Positions 8,101-14,945 of a stretch of 19,555 bases of DNA are shown here, piece by piece. Where the stretch lies: assembly GCA_002887195.1 (NCBI GenBank), contig PJAB01000874.1, positions 1-19,555 on the forward strand. Direction: 5' to 3'. The DNA comes from Chrysochromulina parva. Lineage: Eukaryota > Haptophyta > Prymnesiales > Chrysochromulinaceae. The position numbers and the translations under genes were made by a program. The notes beneath the pieces were generated by a model. The model ran no database searches and was not told the origin of the DNA. It was given only the letters and a program-made list of their open reading frames with translations. Numbering within the stretch: the first letter of the stretch is position 1; each line of letters starts with the position of its first letter.

Positions 8101-9572
8101 TCCCATTCTGCATGCAGCGCGGCGCGAGTCTCCTCCCTTCGCTTCTGCCGCCGCTGTCGCCGATCGAGTCCGGCGCTCGCCTCCGCCTCTCGAGCGCCCG
8201 CCGCCGCCGCCGCACTCGCCTCCTTGACCACTCTCGGGGTAATCTCGGGGCACTCTCGGGGCAATCTCGCCTCCTTGACCACTCGCGCCTGCCGGCCGAC
8301 CGATTTGGACTTGAGGAACGCCGAGCGCGCCGCGCCGTCCCGAGCGCTGTCGAGCAGCGGCGCCGCGCTGCTCACGACGGCGATCGCCAAGAGAAGCGCC
8401 TCGCTCTTCTCCGCGGAGCTGACGTGCGTATCGGCGCCACCATCGGTGCCATTCCCGCCGCCCGCCGCAGCCGCGAGGAGCCCCGACATGAGCAAGGCGC
8501 GCAGCTTGCGCCGCGCAGGCCAGCTCTTTGCGTGCTCGTCGACCGCGGCGGCGAGCCAGATCGCCTCGAGATACATCCCGTAACGGCTCAGCTCAAAGCG
8601 AGGCCACACGTCGCGTCGCAGCACCTCATACGTCTTGGCCCGTCGGGCATTGTCATGCAGCTGCCGCGCTTGAAGCCACCCCTCGAGCGCCTCGTGCGCC
8701 GCCGCTTCGTCAAACGGCACCCCTGTTTCGTCAAACGGGCTGTAGTCCGGAACAGGGGTGCCGTTTGACGAAACGGGGATGCCGATCTCGCCCTTCCCGC
8801 GAGCGGAGATGAACGCTCGCATGGCCGCGAGCCCATCGTCGCGCGTGAGCACAGCTTCGAGCGACCAGCTGCGGCCCGCTCCTGCATGCATCGATCGGGC
8901 CAGCGGCGGTGCGGCCGCTGTTTTCAATGTCACGTGCGCCCCGCTCGTCGCCTGTCGCTGCTGAGCGCCCGCGATGAAGCCGTCCGAGTGCCCGCCTTCG
9001 ATGCGCCCATGCTCGGGCGACGGAGGGCCGTTGACGAGAAACGCAAGCAGCCGCTGCTGCACGGCCGCCGCCTCCTCGTCGTCCCTGCTCTCCTCCTCGT
9101 CCTCGTCCACGTCCTCGTCCTCCTCCTCGTCGCCCTGATCCAAGGGCTCGTCCAAGGCGGCAGGCTGGCCAGCGCCGCCGCTGAAGCCTGCCGCACGATC
9201 GGCAAAGGTTGCAGCAGCAGGATCCGGCCTCTCGGACCTAGTAGGCTGCCTTTTCAAAACGCCGCCAGCAGGCACAGAGGGCAGCGGCGGCGGCGCTAGC
9301 GGCAGCGGCTTGCGCGGTTCCACGGCCAGCGAGTACTCAAAGTCGTCGGAGTCATCCTCAAAGCTGACTGGGCTGGCACGCTCGGCCTCTGAGCGTCCTG
9401 GCTTGAACGTGCCAGGCAGCGGTTTGCTGCCGCCGCCGCCGGCGGCTTTCGAGAAACTCAAGCCTGCTGGCTCGGGCCTCCAAACCATTGCAGGCTCGTC
9501 GGTCGCGATGTTGGGCACCGTGAGCTGGGCTGGCGGCTCACGCCTGTGACCCCACGGTAGTAGCCGACGCAT
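5175..9572 (-). CDS. Large repeat-rich protein (1465 residues) with possible RGS-like and IQ-like segments; function unknown
   Basis: One uninterrupted minus-strand frame runs from the start codon at 9572-9570 to TAG at 5177-5175. Its length, and the contrast with the broken frames around it, support real coding sequence, though in-frame introns could be hidden. Visible parts: a polar N-terminus; an acidic run at 148-168 (DEEEDEDVDEDEEESRDDEE); an RGS-like segment at about 236-338 (SLEAVLTRDDGLAAMRAF ... KTYEVLRRDVWPRFELSRYGMYL), where xxxVWPRFxxS resembles the YPRFLKS end of RGS domains; charged helical regions at 470-710; an IQ-like basic stretch RRIQKQAQANLARRRR at 802-817; 29-residue repeats (DPDNLLDRERRKWAEASNG) at 901-958 and 1386-1432; a 15-residue tandem repeat (SSQRLFTGQRSEE) near 1008-1035; and a probable coiled coil at 1181-1260. 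No catalytic motif was found. A G-protein or calmodulin link would be inference from weak motifs. Confidence 0.7.
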   Translation of the reverse strand: MRRLLPWGHRREPPAQLTVPNIATDEPAMVWRPEPAGLSFSKAAGGGGSKPLPGTFKPGRSEAERASPVSFEDDSDDFEYSLAVEPRKPLPLAPPPLPSVPAGGVLKRQPTRSERPDPAAATFADRAAGFSGGAGQPAALDEPLDQGDEEEDEDVDEDEEESRDDEEAAAVQQRLLAFLVNGPPSPEHGRIEGGHSDGFIAGAQQRQATSGAHVTLKTAAAPPLARSMHAGAGRSWSLEAVLTRDDGLAAMRAFISARGKGEIGIPVSSNGTPVPDYSPFDETGVPFDEAAAHEALEGWLQARQLHDNARRAKTYEVLRRDVWPRFELSRYGMYLEAIWLAAAVDEHAKSWPARRKLRALLMSGLLAAAAGGGNGTDGGADTHVSSAEKSEALLLAIAVVSSAAPLLDSARDGAARSAFLKSKSVGRQARVVKEARLPRECPEITPRVVKEASAAAAAGAREAEASAGLDRRQRRQKRREETRAALHAEWELRHGPLSSQPLSSSAHGVARDQLLSDVARQARVAATAARLGDRHAKDASGHVQHLKKMWESASELPVRRQQSVVDELVASRAAEEALEDEVRRSREVDVSWRVRALIGQRGKGNVTAGAQGGDGGDEDRPRSSAALHLLRPKLREMVQFWKHSPYWHGTSNSYAHPEYEQRRKAYHDILAAARERREQALAQLALQRRLRLSQIHAEALRFHKLGLRPTDRSSATVLRDEHRVRSKYGVPSKYGMPSWRDGGGPDTCRGTKDRPPRKLKRSPPKKMPTKALSAAELAKKSAKAARAAATQARAALESAAARRIQKQAQANLARRRRGAADEAVGTLWGNEKAVGTREPPCANEALVAIIHIWVDSTAWLADTWSHVEAETHLWKVRVNERLSLLQPAPAATKPLRALPAPDPDNLLDRERRKWAEASNGTQVLSTAPAPDPDNLLDRERLKWAEASNGMLYFDGREWKLNTIDSMGGVLYMGLGRPSVDSGVPNMGLTSRRPPPLHVPSDSAEEVPSSQRLFTGQRSEEEPSSQRLFTGQRSEEAPFVPEEEDEGAEAYAGGARLTQGDGLMMAKARRRSPAIPTASLGQHQSLEAEAVQPAKEARSPRDHPEIAPEVVKEARLSRDHPEITPRLVKEAEAVQPAKAKVGARLEAVEAVDHVDYEGQTVRRSALGFVNGSTRLLPASTAEQRIARAAELEAEMHYLEAALAAAQHGARRQSLEAEMVQAAKEADERIRLIEEQCRRKLDSLMRQQNVLDTMQRNVWRTQADAMKVLEVFVRRWRARRARAGTIQDHPDSKVERPVHKGHLDGFVAQIQALATAVGSFLAHAQAAVPAVGGLQHLKNLVAQMHAGTVLKAGTVDDKSADPRALPRAGAVVGTSVVAWSVPSPPPPDRDNLLDRERRKWAEASHGMRVLSTAPLPDRNNLLDRERRRWAAVTLKAQGGLRLDLEGLNAFEAMTATMKELGCESGEE
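5277..5417 (-). repeat. 87-bp tandem repeat, array near the gene's 3' end
   Basis: Two copies at an 87-bp period (CCGTTCGCGATCGAG at 5301 and 5388 on the plus strand) encode 29-residue repeats of DRDNLLDRERRKWAEASHG type. The same unit recurs about 1.45 kb away at 6699-6872. The second unit here is truncated. Confidence 0.85.
6196..6290 (-). repeat. 11-bp minisatellite (AATCTCGGGGT type), two short arrays
   Basis: On the plus strand, 11-bp units AATCTCGGGGT, AATCTCGGGGT, GATCTCGGGAC and AATCTCGCCTC occupy 6196-6239. After CTTGACCACTT come further units at 6258-6290. Eleven is not a multiple of three, yet the large frame stays open, so each unit reads in a different phase (EITPRLVKEA, LSRDHPEI). 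A related block lies at 8230-8273. Confidence 0.85.
6471..6554 (-). repeat. 45-bp tandem repeat (2 copies)
   Basis: The sequence starting CTCGGACCGCTGGCCTGTGA at 6471 is repeated at 6516 with only a few changes. It encodes SSQRLFTGQRSEE twice in the large minus-strand protein. Confidence 0.85.
6699..6872 (-). repeat. 87-bp tandem repeat, central array
   Basis: Two copies at an 87-bp period (CCGTTCGCGATCGAG at 6753 and 6840 on the plus strand) encode DPDNLLDRERRKWAEASNG and its variant with LK for RK. It belongs to the same family as 5277-5417. Confidence 0.88.
8230..8273 (-). repeat. 11-bp minisatellite, second site in the same gene
   Basis: Plus-strand units ACTCTCGGGGT, AATCTCGGGGC, ACTCTCGGGGC and AATCTCGCCTC are bracketed on both sides by CTCCTTGACCACT. 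Unit, period and flanks match the block at 6196-6290, so the two are copies of one dispersed element about 2 kb apart in the same gene. Confidence 0.83.
8706..8772. repeat. Perfect 22-bp inverted repeat inside the RGS-like coding segment
   Basis: Bases 8706-8727 and 8751-8772 are perfect reverse complements over 22 bases, with a 23-base spacer. The spacer holds an extra direct copy of TCGTCAAACGG. The block encodes residues 267-289 of the large minus-strand protein (SSNGTPVPDYSPFDETGVPF), between two helices that otherwise read as RGS-like. Confidence 0.95.
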
Positions 9573-10100
9573 TGCGGCTGCACCGAGGGCCGGCCCCAGC
9601 CCGCGCTCGGCCTATCCCGAGGCGACCGGGTCCGCCAAAAGCGTTATTCACCGTACAGTATCCTACAGGTACGGATACTTTTCCGTGAATCCTTTTGTCG
9701 GTCTTGATCCCGAGTGGAAAAGGAGGTTTACACGCAGCAGAGGGAATCGACGAATAATTCTGGATTACAATTGTACTCGAGAGCGCAGATCTTCGGAGGT
9801 TTGATTCTACAATTGTACGGGGTGAACCTCTGTGTCTTCCACTGGCGGGAACTGCCATGGCGTGAACGGAAATGGTTTATCTACAACGTTCCAATGTCAA
9901 TCTAAACTTCCGCTTTTGGGTCAAGAAACGAAAAACGTGAGCTCCCTCGCAGATAGAGATTCTAGCTCGCTCGCACGCCAACCCCAGGTCGGGCCGAGGT
10001 CTCCGACCATCCCTTGCCTTCTCAGCGGCCGCCCTGGCCCATCAGCTCGCGGATCGCCGCCTGACGCGTCGTGGTTGTGCTCTGTGCACAGACTATCAAA
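9573..10100. promoter_or_regulatory. Divergent upstream region between the large minus-strand gene and transketolase
   Basis: This 528-bp gap separates two genes that point away from each other, so it should hold both promoters and 5' leaders. Its middle (9640-9960) is distinctly more AT-rich than the coding DNA around it. It contains an imperfect hairpin (9647-9689) and two copies of the palindrome TACAATTGTA at 9766-9775 and 9808-9817, 42 bp apart. No coding sequence is supported. The copy pair could be a factor-binding site; that is inference. Confidence 0.5.
9647..9689. repeat. Imperfect hairpin in the divergent promoter region
   Basis: Arms 9647-9663 and 9673-9689 pair at 12 of 17 positions: TTCAC pairs with GTGAA and AGTATCC with GGATACT, separated by an unpaired 5-base internal loop and a 9-base end loop (TACAGGTAC). 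Confidence 0.5.
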
Positions 10101-12608
10101 ATGCTGTACAAGACTTGCGTTGCTGTTGCCTTCCTTGCCGGCGCGGATGCGTTCCAGGTTGGCTCGCTCGCGTCGCGCGTGAACGCGCCCAAGGTGTCGA
10201 TGGCGATGGCCGAGGCCGTCGTCGCGTCGCCGGTCGCGCTCGCCAAGGTACAGGCGCTCGCACTTTGCCGTCGCGCGCCGCGCGCAGCCGTGCGCCGCGG
10301 CGCTGCCAGCTGCCAGCTGTCCGAGCGCGGACGCCGCTAGGGGCACACCCTTGAGTGCGCGAACGTGAGGCTGACCATCGCTGCTCGCTCGTGCTGGGTG
10401 TGCGTCCCAGGCGGCCGATGAGGCTCGTGGCCTCGCGATCGACTCGATCTCCAAGGCGCACTCTGGCCACATGGGCCTTCCGCTCGGCTGCGCCGACATC
10501 GGCGCCGTCCTCTTCGGCCAGGAGATGGTGTACAACCCGGCGGACCCGAAGTGGCTGAACCGCGACCGCTTCGTGCTCTCGGCGGGCCACGGCTCCATGT
10601 TCCTCTACTCGTGGCTGCACATTGCTGGCTACGAGGCCCTCACCAAGGAGGAGGTGTCCAACTTCCGCGCGCTCGGCTCGATCACGCCAGGCCACCCGGA
10701 GAACTTCATGACGCCGGGCGTCGAGTGCACCACCGGCCCGCTCGGCCAGGGCATCGGCAACGGCGTGGGCATGGCGTGCGCGGCCAAGATGATGGCGGCC
10801 AAGCTCAACACGGCCAAGCACACCATCATCGACCACCACGTCGTCGTGCTCTGCGGTGACGGCTGCCTGCAGGAGGGTGTGGCCAACGAGGCCGTCGCTT
10901 TCGCGGGCCACGAGAAGCTCGACAACCTGATCCTGATGTACGACTCGAACGGCGTGACCCTCGACAAGATGGCCGAGCACACGCAGTCCGAGGACGTGCA
11001 GATGCGCTTCGAGGCGCAGGGCTGGGAGGTCCTCACCGTCGACGGCCACGACATGGACGCGATCACCAAGGCGTACCGGTATGCACGCACGCATGCATGC
11101 GCTCCGTGCTTCTTGCCCCGGAGATCCCTCTGTGAGCCCCCCCTTCGGAACGCGCCTCTGAGCCCCTCGGATGGCCTCCCTCCTTCGGATGATCAGGTAT
11201 GCCAAGGACTCAGACAACGGCAAGCCGACCCTGATCGTGTGCAAGACGATCATCGGCAAGGGCATTGACGAGATCGCGGGCACGTGCGCGGCGCACGGCG
11301 AGGCGGGCGTCAAGTACCAGGACTCGGCGCGCGAGGCGCTCGGCCTGCCCAAGGAGAAGTGGTACGTGTCGCCCGAGACCTACTCCTTCTTCGCCAACCA
11401 CAAGAAGGAGCTCGTCGGCAAGTACGACAAGTGGATGGCGACGTACAACGCGTGGAAGGGCGAGAACGCCGCCCTCGCGCAGTCGCTCGAGGACGCGATC
11501 GCCGGCAAGGTGCCCGACCTCGACAAGCTCATCCCCACGTACAAGGAGGTGGGCAAGGGCATCGCCACCCGTAACGCCGGTGCCGAGGTGCTGCAGCCGA
11601 TCGCGCAGTCGATGCCGTTCTACGTCTCGGGCTCCGCGGATCTGCACGGCTCGAACAAGAACTACATGAAGGGTGTTGGCGACTTCTCCAAGTCGAACTA
11701 CGCGGGCCGCAACTTTTACTACGGCATCCGCGAGCACGGCATGGGCGCGATCATGAACGGCATGGCGTTCTATGGTGGTGTGGGCTCGTCCACCCAAACC
11801 CGGAACCGGAGACACGCGGCTGCTTCCGTCTCCGGCCTTGATCCTCGTGTATGAGGGCTGACGAGCGTGCGCGTCTCGCCCTTGCCCCGTGCTCTCCCTC
11901 TGCCCCACAGGCGGCCTGCGTGTCTCCGGCTCGACCTTCCTCGTCTTCTCCAACTACATGATGGGCTCCGTCCGCGTGGCGGCTCTCTCCGGCCTGCCCG
12001 TCAAGTACATTTGGACCCACGACTCCATTGGCGTCGGTGAGGATGGCCCGACCCACCAGCCGGTCGAGGTCATCGCCGGCCTGCGCGCGATGCCCAACCT
12101 TGACGTGATGCGCCCGGCCGACGCCGAGGAGACCGCGGCGGCGTACATCCACTCGATCATCACGCAGGACCGCCCGACGGCCATGATCCTGTCGCGCCAG
12201 GACCTGCCCGTGCTCGCTGGCGAGCCCGCGATGAAGCGCGAGGGCACCTGGAAGGGTGGCTACGTGCTCGTCAAGGAGACGGCGCCGCTCACGCACATCA
12301 TCCTGGCCACCGGCTCGGAGGTGATGCTTGCCGTCGAGGCCGCGAAGAAGCTCGGCCCGAGCGTGCGCGTCGTCTCGATGCCGTGCGTCGAGGTCTTCGA
12401 GCGCCAGTCGGAGGCGTACAAGAACGAGGTGCTGCCCAACCGCGAGATCACGGTCGCGTGCGAGGCGGGCTACACTGGCGCCTGGTACAAATTCGCCAAG
12501 AAGGTGCTCGGCGTCGACTCCTTCGGCATCTCCGCGCCGGCGAAGTTCATCTTCGAGGAGAAGGGCATCACCGTTGAGAACCTGATGAACGTCGCCAAGT
12601 CGCTCTAA
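10101..12608 (+). CDS. tkt: Transketolase, plastid-targeted, four exons
   Basis: Transketolase is the thiamine-diphosphate enzyme that moves two-carbon units in the Calvin cycle and pentose phosphate pathway. Exons are 10101-10247, 10411-11078, 11197-11774 and 11911-12608, giving 696 residues, a normal length. All three introns are GT..AG. The N-terminus [20 protein letters not shown] is a signal peptide with an ADAF cleavage motif, followed by a transit-like stretch, so the product goes to the plastid. Family blocks: [42 protein letters not shown], the cofactor motif starting GDGCLQEG at residue 198, [13 protein letters not shown] with catalytic Glu451, [14 protein letters not shown] and the C-terminal [11 protein letters not shown]. 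The third donor could be 11775 or 11778. The first gives YGGLR, which matches the family, so I chose it. The following gene lies 463 bp downstream on the same strand. Confidence 0.97.
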
Positions 12609-13071
12609 GCAGCGCGCAAGGCCACCACGTACAGCAGTGCTCTTGAGGCGAGCCGCCTGCCGCGACCGTCCTCGCGCGCGAGCACGCGCTAAGGGAGGGG
12701 GGCCTGTTCGGAAGGGCGTACTGTGCGACCGTACCTACTCCGTTTAGGACGACGGAGGACCATTTTCCCTGCCGGTGTTGTCGCCGCGTGAGATAGGGGG
12801 ATTGTTCGGAGACGGAGTGGGTGGACATGAGTGGGTGTGTGAGTGAACGCTATTCATGCACAGAAACGTCGTACCGAGCGCGGTTTCCTCTCAAACGTCA
12901 AACCGAAGAAACGTGAGGTCGTCACTTGGACGGACAACACGGTGCTGTGGCAGGACGGTGGGGTTGAAGAGCAGACCCCAGACTTGGACGGCGCAGCCGC
13001 CCTGGACGGAGATGACCGAAGCAACTTCGGGAGCAACTTGGACGCCAAACAAGGTCGAGAGCCTGAGCAAC
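12609..13071. other. Intergenic region between transketolase and the HAD gene
   Basis: This 463-bp stretch holds the transketolase 3' end and the upstream region of the HAD gene. The HAD frame is open back to an ATG at 12856, but those 72 residues (Ser/Arg/Thr-rich, no domain) are less convincing than the start at 13072, so I treat them as a leader. Nothing else was recognised. Confidence 0.5.
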
Positions 13072-13989
13072 ATGGATGCCGTGCTTTTTCTGGATGTGGA
13101 CGGCGTGCTGCATCACGCGCAGCCGAGAAGCCAGGCGCAAATGTTCCGCAAGCAGTGCATGGACCTGCTGCGCGAGGTCCTCGAGGAGACGGGCGCCAAG
13201 ATCGTGCTCTCGACCTCGTGGCGGCTGACCGAGAATGGCCGTGCGACGGTCGCCGCGGAGCTCGCCAAAAATGGCTGTCCGCAGTTCGTCTCGCGCACGC
13301 CGTCGCTCGCCCAATTCCAGCGGCCCAAAGAAATTCTCGCTTGGGTGACTAAATATGAACCAAAAGCTTGGGTTGCGGTGGACGACTGGCCGCTGCACAC
13401 GGAGCCATTGATGGGCGGCCACTTTGTGCAAACGCGCAACCGCGTCGGCCTAGAGCCCAGCACGATTGCGCGCATCAAAGAGTTATTTCGGGACCAGGGC
13501 CAAGCCGGGCAGCCTTCGAAGCACGTGGTTGACCGCAGTGAGTCGATCGCTGCTCGACGTCAAGACATATTCAACGCCGCAGCCACCAAGCCGGCAAAGG
13601 CAGTCGTTGCTCCTGGACCCTCACCGGCATCCACGCCGTCGCAGCCGGTGCTTTCAGCGCAGCAGCAACCGCCACGGCAGCCGTCTACCGGCATTGGACA
13701 GCCCTCACGGCGACTTCCACCGCCAACGCCGCAGCAACCGCCGCAGGAGGAGCTTGGCCTCGTGCGCAGCATGCATCGCACACAGGGCTTCGCCAAAGCG
13801 TTCGCGCGCGCTGACGCGACGACCGAGATGACGACCGAGATGGCGGGGGCGGCCGTCCTAAGGCCTGTCAAGAGCCCATCGTACGCGTACGCGCCGGGTG
13901 GGGCACAGCTACCGGTACGGGCGGTAGCACAGCTACCTGCGCGTACGGGCGCGAGAGGAGGTCGGCTCGCGTCGACGATCTCCTGTTGA
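13072..13989 (+). CDS. HAD-superfamily phosphatase domain protein of the Swiss-Army-Knife RNA-repair type
   Basis: The product has 305 residues from the ATG at 13072. The first 145 or so form a compact HAD fold: LFLDVDGVLHH carries the nucleophile and general acid Asp8 and Asp10, LSTSWR gives motif II Ser/Thr plus a conserved WR, and WVAVDDWPLH gives the motif IV acidic pair. The STSWR and AVDDW blocks, with no cap domain, are those I associate with the family called HAD domain in Swiss Army Knife RNA repair proteins, described from RNA end-repair proteins. The tail (about 150-305) is Pro/Gln/Ser-rich and probably disordered, ending in direct repeats (GAQLPVRAVAQLPARTGARG). The substrate is unknown; an RNA 3'- or 5'-phosphate is inference from the family. 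The first in-frame ATG at 12856 would add 72 unconserved-looking residues. Confidence 0.8.
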   Translation: MDAVLFLDVDGVLHHAQPRSQAQMFRKQCMDLLREVLEETGAKIVLSTSWRLTENGRATVAAELAKNGCPQFVSRTPSLAQFQRPKEILAWVTKYEPKAWVAVDDWPLHTEPLMGGHFVQTRNRVGLEPSTIARIKELFRDQGQAGQPSKHVVDRSESIAARRQDIFNAAATKPAKAVVAPGPSPASTPSQPVLSAQQQPPRQPSTGIGQPSRRLPPPTPQQPPQEELGLVRSMHRTQGFAKAFARADATTEMTTEMAGAAVLRPVKSPSYAYAPGGAQLPVRAVAQLPARTGARGGRLASTISC

Positions 13990-14014
13990 TCTCCTGCTGA
14001 TCTCCGCGGAGATC
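13977..14014. repeat. 11-bp GATCTCC repeats ending in a 16-bp palindrome
   Basis: GATCTCC occurs at 13977, 13988 and 13999, an exact 11-bp period, and again at 14038. The third copy is part of the perfect palindrome GATCTCCGCGGAGATC at 13999-14014. The block straddles the HAD stop codon (13987-13989). Its 11-bp period and GATCTC core recall the minisatellite at 6196-6290. Confidence 0.8.
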
Positions 14015-14280
14015 ACACAGACACAGTCTCATGAGTTGATCTCCGCACTTCAGACGCGCGAGGATCGCTCATCGCATATTGAGCGCGGGTTGGTGCCCTG
14101 AGCAACGTGCGTCGTGACGGGACCGCGCACGGACAGGGACACGTTCGCACACGTTCCGGCGTTTCTTGTTTGGCCGGTAACGGTTCGGTTTTGAGTATAA
14201 ACGTCTGCATTTGAAAGGAATTACATTACGTGACATATTTCACCTGCCTGCCCACGCAGGCGTACCTCCACCGCATTCGA
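14015..14280. other. Convergent 3' region, no gene
   Basis: This gap lies between the HAD gene and the small minus-strand gene, both ending here. Apart from one more GATCTCC at 14038 I see nothing. The sequence becomes less GC-rich toward 14170-14260, consistent with 3' untranslated sequence. Confidence 0.45.
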
Positions 14281-14697
14281 TTAGCGATGCGTTTTCAGCG
14301 TCGATCTGAGTACGTACACGGCCTCGTCGACAATGTCGCTGAACATGCCAAGATTTGTGCCTGTGAAATGCAGCGCCAAAGATGTTGCCAGTGCGACGGT
14401 GGCAGCTTGTTTCACGATTCCAAAGACCTTTCCGAGCATACCTTTGGGAGCAGCAGCACCTCCTCGGGACCAGCTCTTGGGCATTCCTTGACTGGGCCGC
14501 CGGATGGACCGATCAATTATTGCAGCTGCACGCGAGGGCTCCAGTGTGGCAATGTCCATCGCGCTGTATCCGAGCGATGCCAGCTCTTCCTTCATGCGGC
14601 TGGTGATCATGAACTGGACTTTGGCGACATTTTGGGCCGTCGCGCAGACGCACACGACGAGGAGCAAGGAAAGGGTGGCGCTCGTCGCGCGCGGCAT
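14281..14697 (-). CDS. Small secreted or membrane protein of unknown function
   Basis: The product has 138 residues, with the start codon at 14697-14695 and TAA at 14283-14281. Residues 1-21 (MPRATSATLSLLLVVCVCATA) form a clear signal peptide with an ATA cleavage site. Next comes a short conserved-looking motif, ELASLGYSAMDIATLEPSRAA then AIIDRSIRRP. Its pattern (LGYS..DI..L.P..AA.II...IRRP) resembles a short N-terminal motif I associate with haptophyte proteins, though I cannot search for it. Residues 92-110 (IVKQAATVALATSLALHFT) are hydrophobic enough for one membrane segment. It lacks the Phe of a plastid motif, so secretion, ER or plastid are all open. It is head-to-head with the RNase H gene. 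No function is assigned. Confidence 0.65.
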   Translation of the reverse strand: MPRATSATLSLLLVVCVCATAQNVAKVQFMITSRMKEELASLGYSAMDIATLEPSRAAAIIDRSIRRPSQGMPKSWSRGGAAAPKGMLGKVFGIVKQAATVALATSLALHFTGTNLGMFSDIVDEAVYVLRSTLKTHR

Positions 14698-14945
14698 GTG
14701 GACCGCACCTCCTCACTAAAAATTTCGTCAACAAATTTGGGATGAAACGCGACTGAAAAAACTGGGTACGCTCGCTGGGCGTTGTGCAAGCGCCTGAAAG
14801 TCTGGACTATCCACGCTTTCCTTAGTGGGATTGCGAGCATCATCAAGGCCTCCCTGGCTCGCGCATACACATACGCCGTCGCCGCGAATCGACAGGGCAA
14901 TTTGCGCACTTGCGGACGAAAGCGCGCGGCGGCGAGGCAAACAGA
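14698..14945. promoter_or_regulatory. Divergent promoter interval between small secreted protein and RNase H genes
   Basis: The 248 bp lie between two start codons pointing outward. The first 60 bp (14710-14765) are AT-richer, with AAAAATTTCG and GAAAAAAC tracts. No defined element is claimed. Confidence 0.4.

Noticed and set aside
10096..11352. 418-residue minus-strand open frame across transketolase
   Set aside because: It is antisense to strongly conserved transketolase exons; its open state follows from high GC at third codon positions.
12856..13071. N-terminal extension of the HAD protein
   Set aside because: The frame is open to an ATG at 12856, but the 72 residues are Ser/Thr/Arg-rich and unlike a domain or targeting peptide, whereas the HAD motif starts directly after the Met at 13072. 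It is kept only as a possibility.
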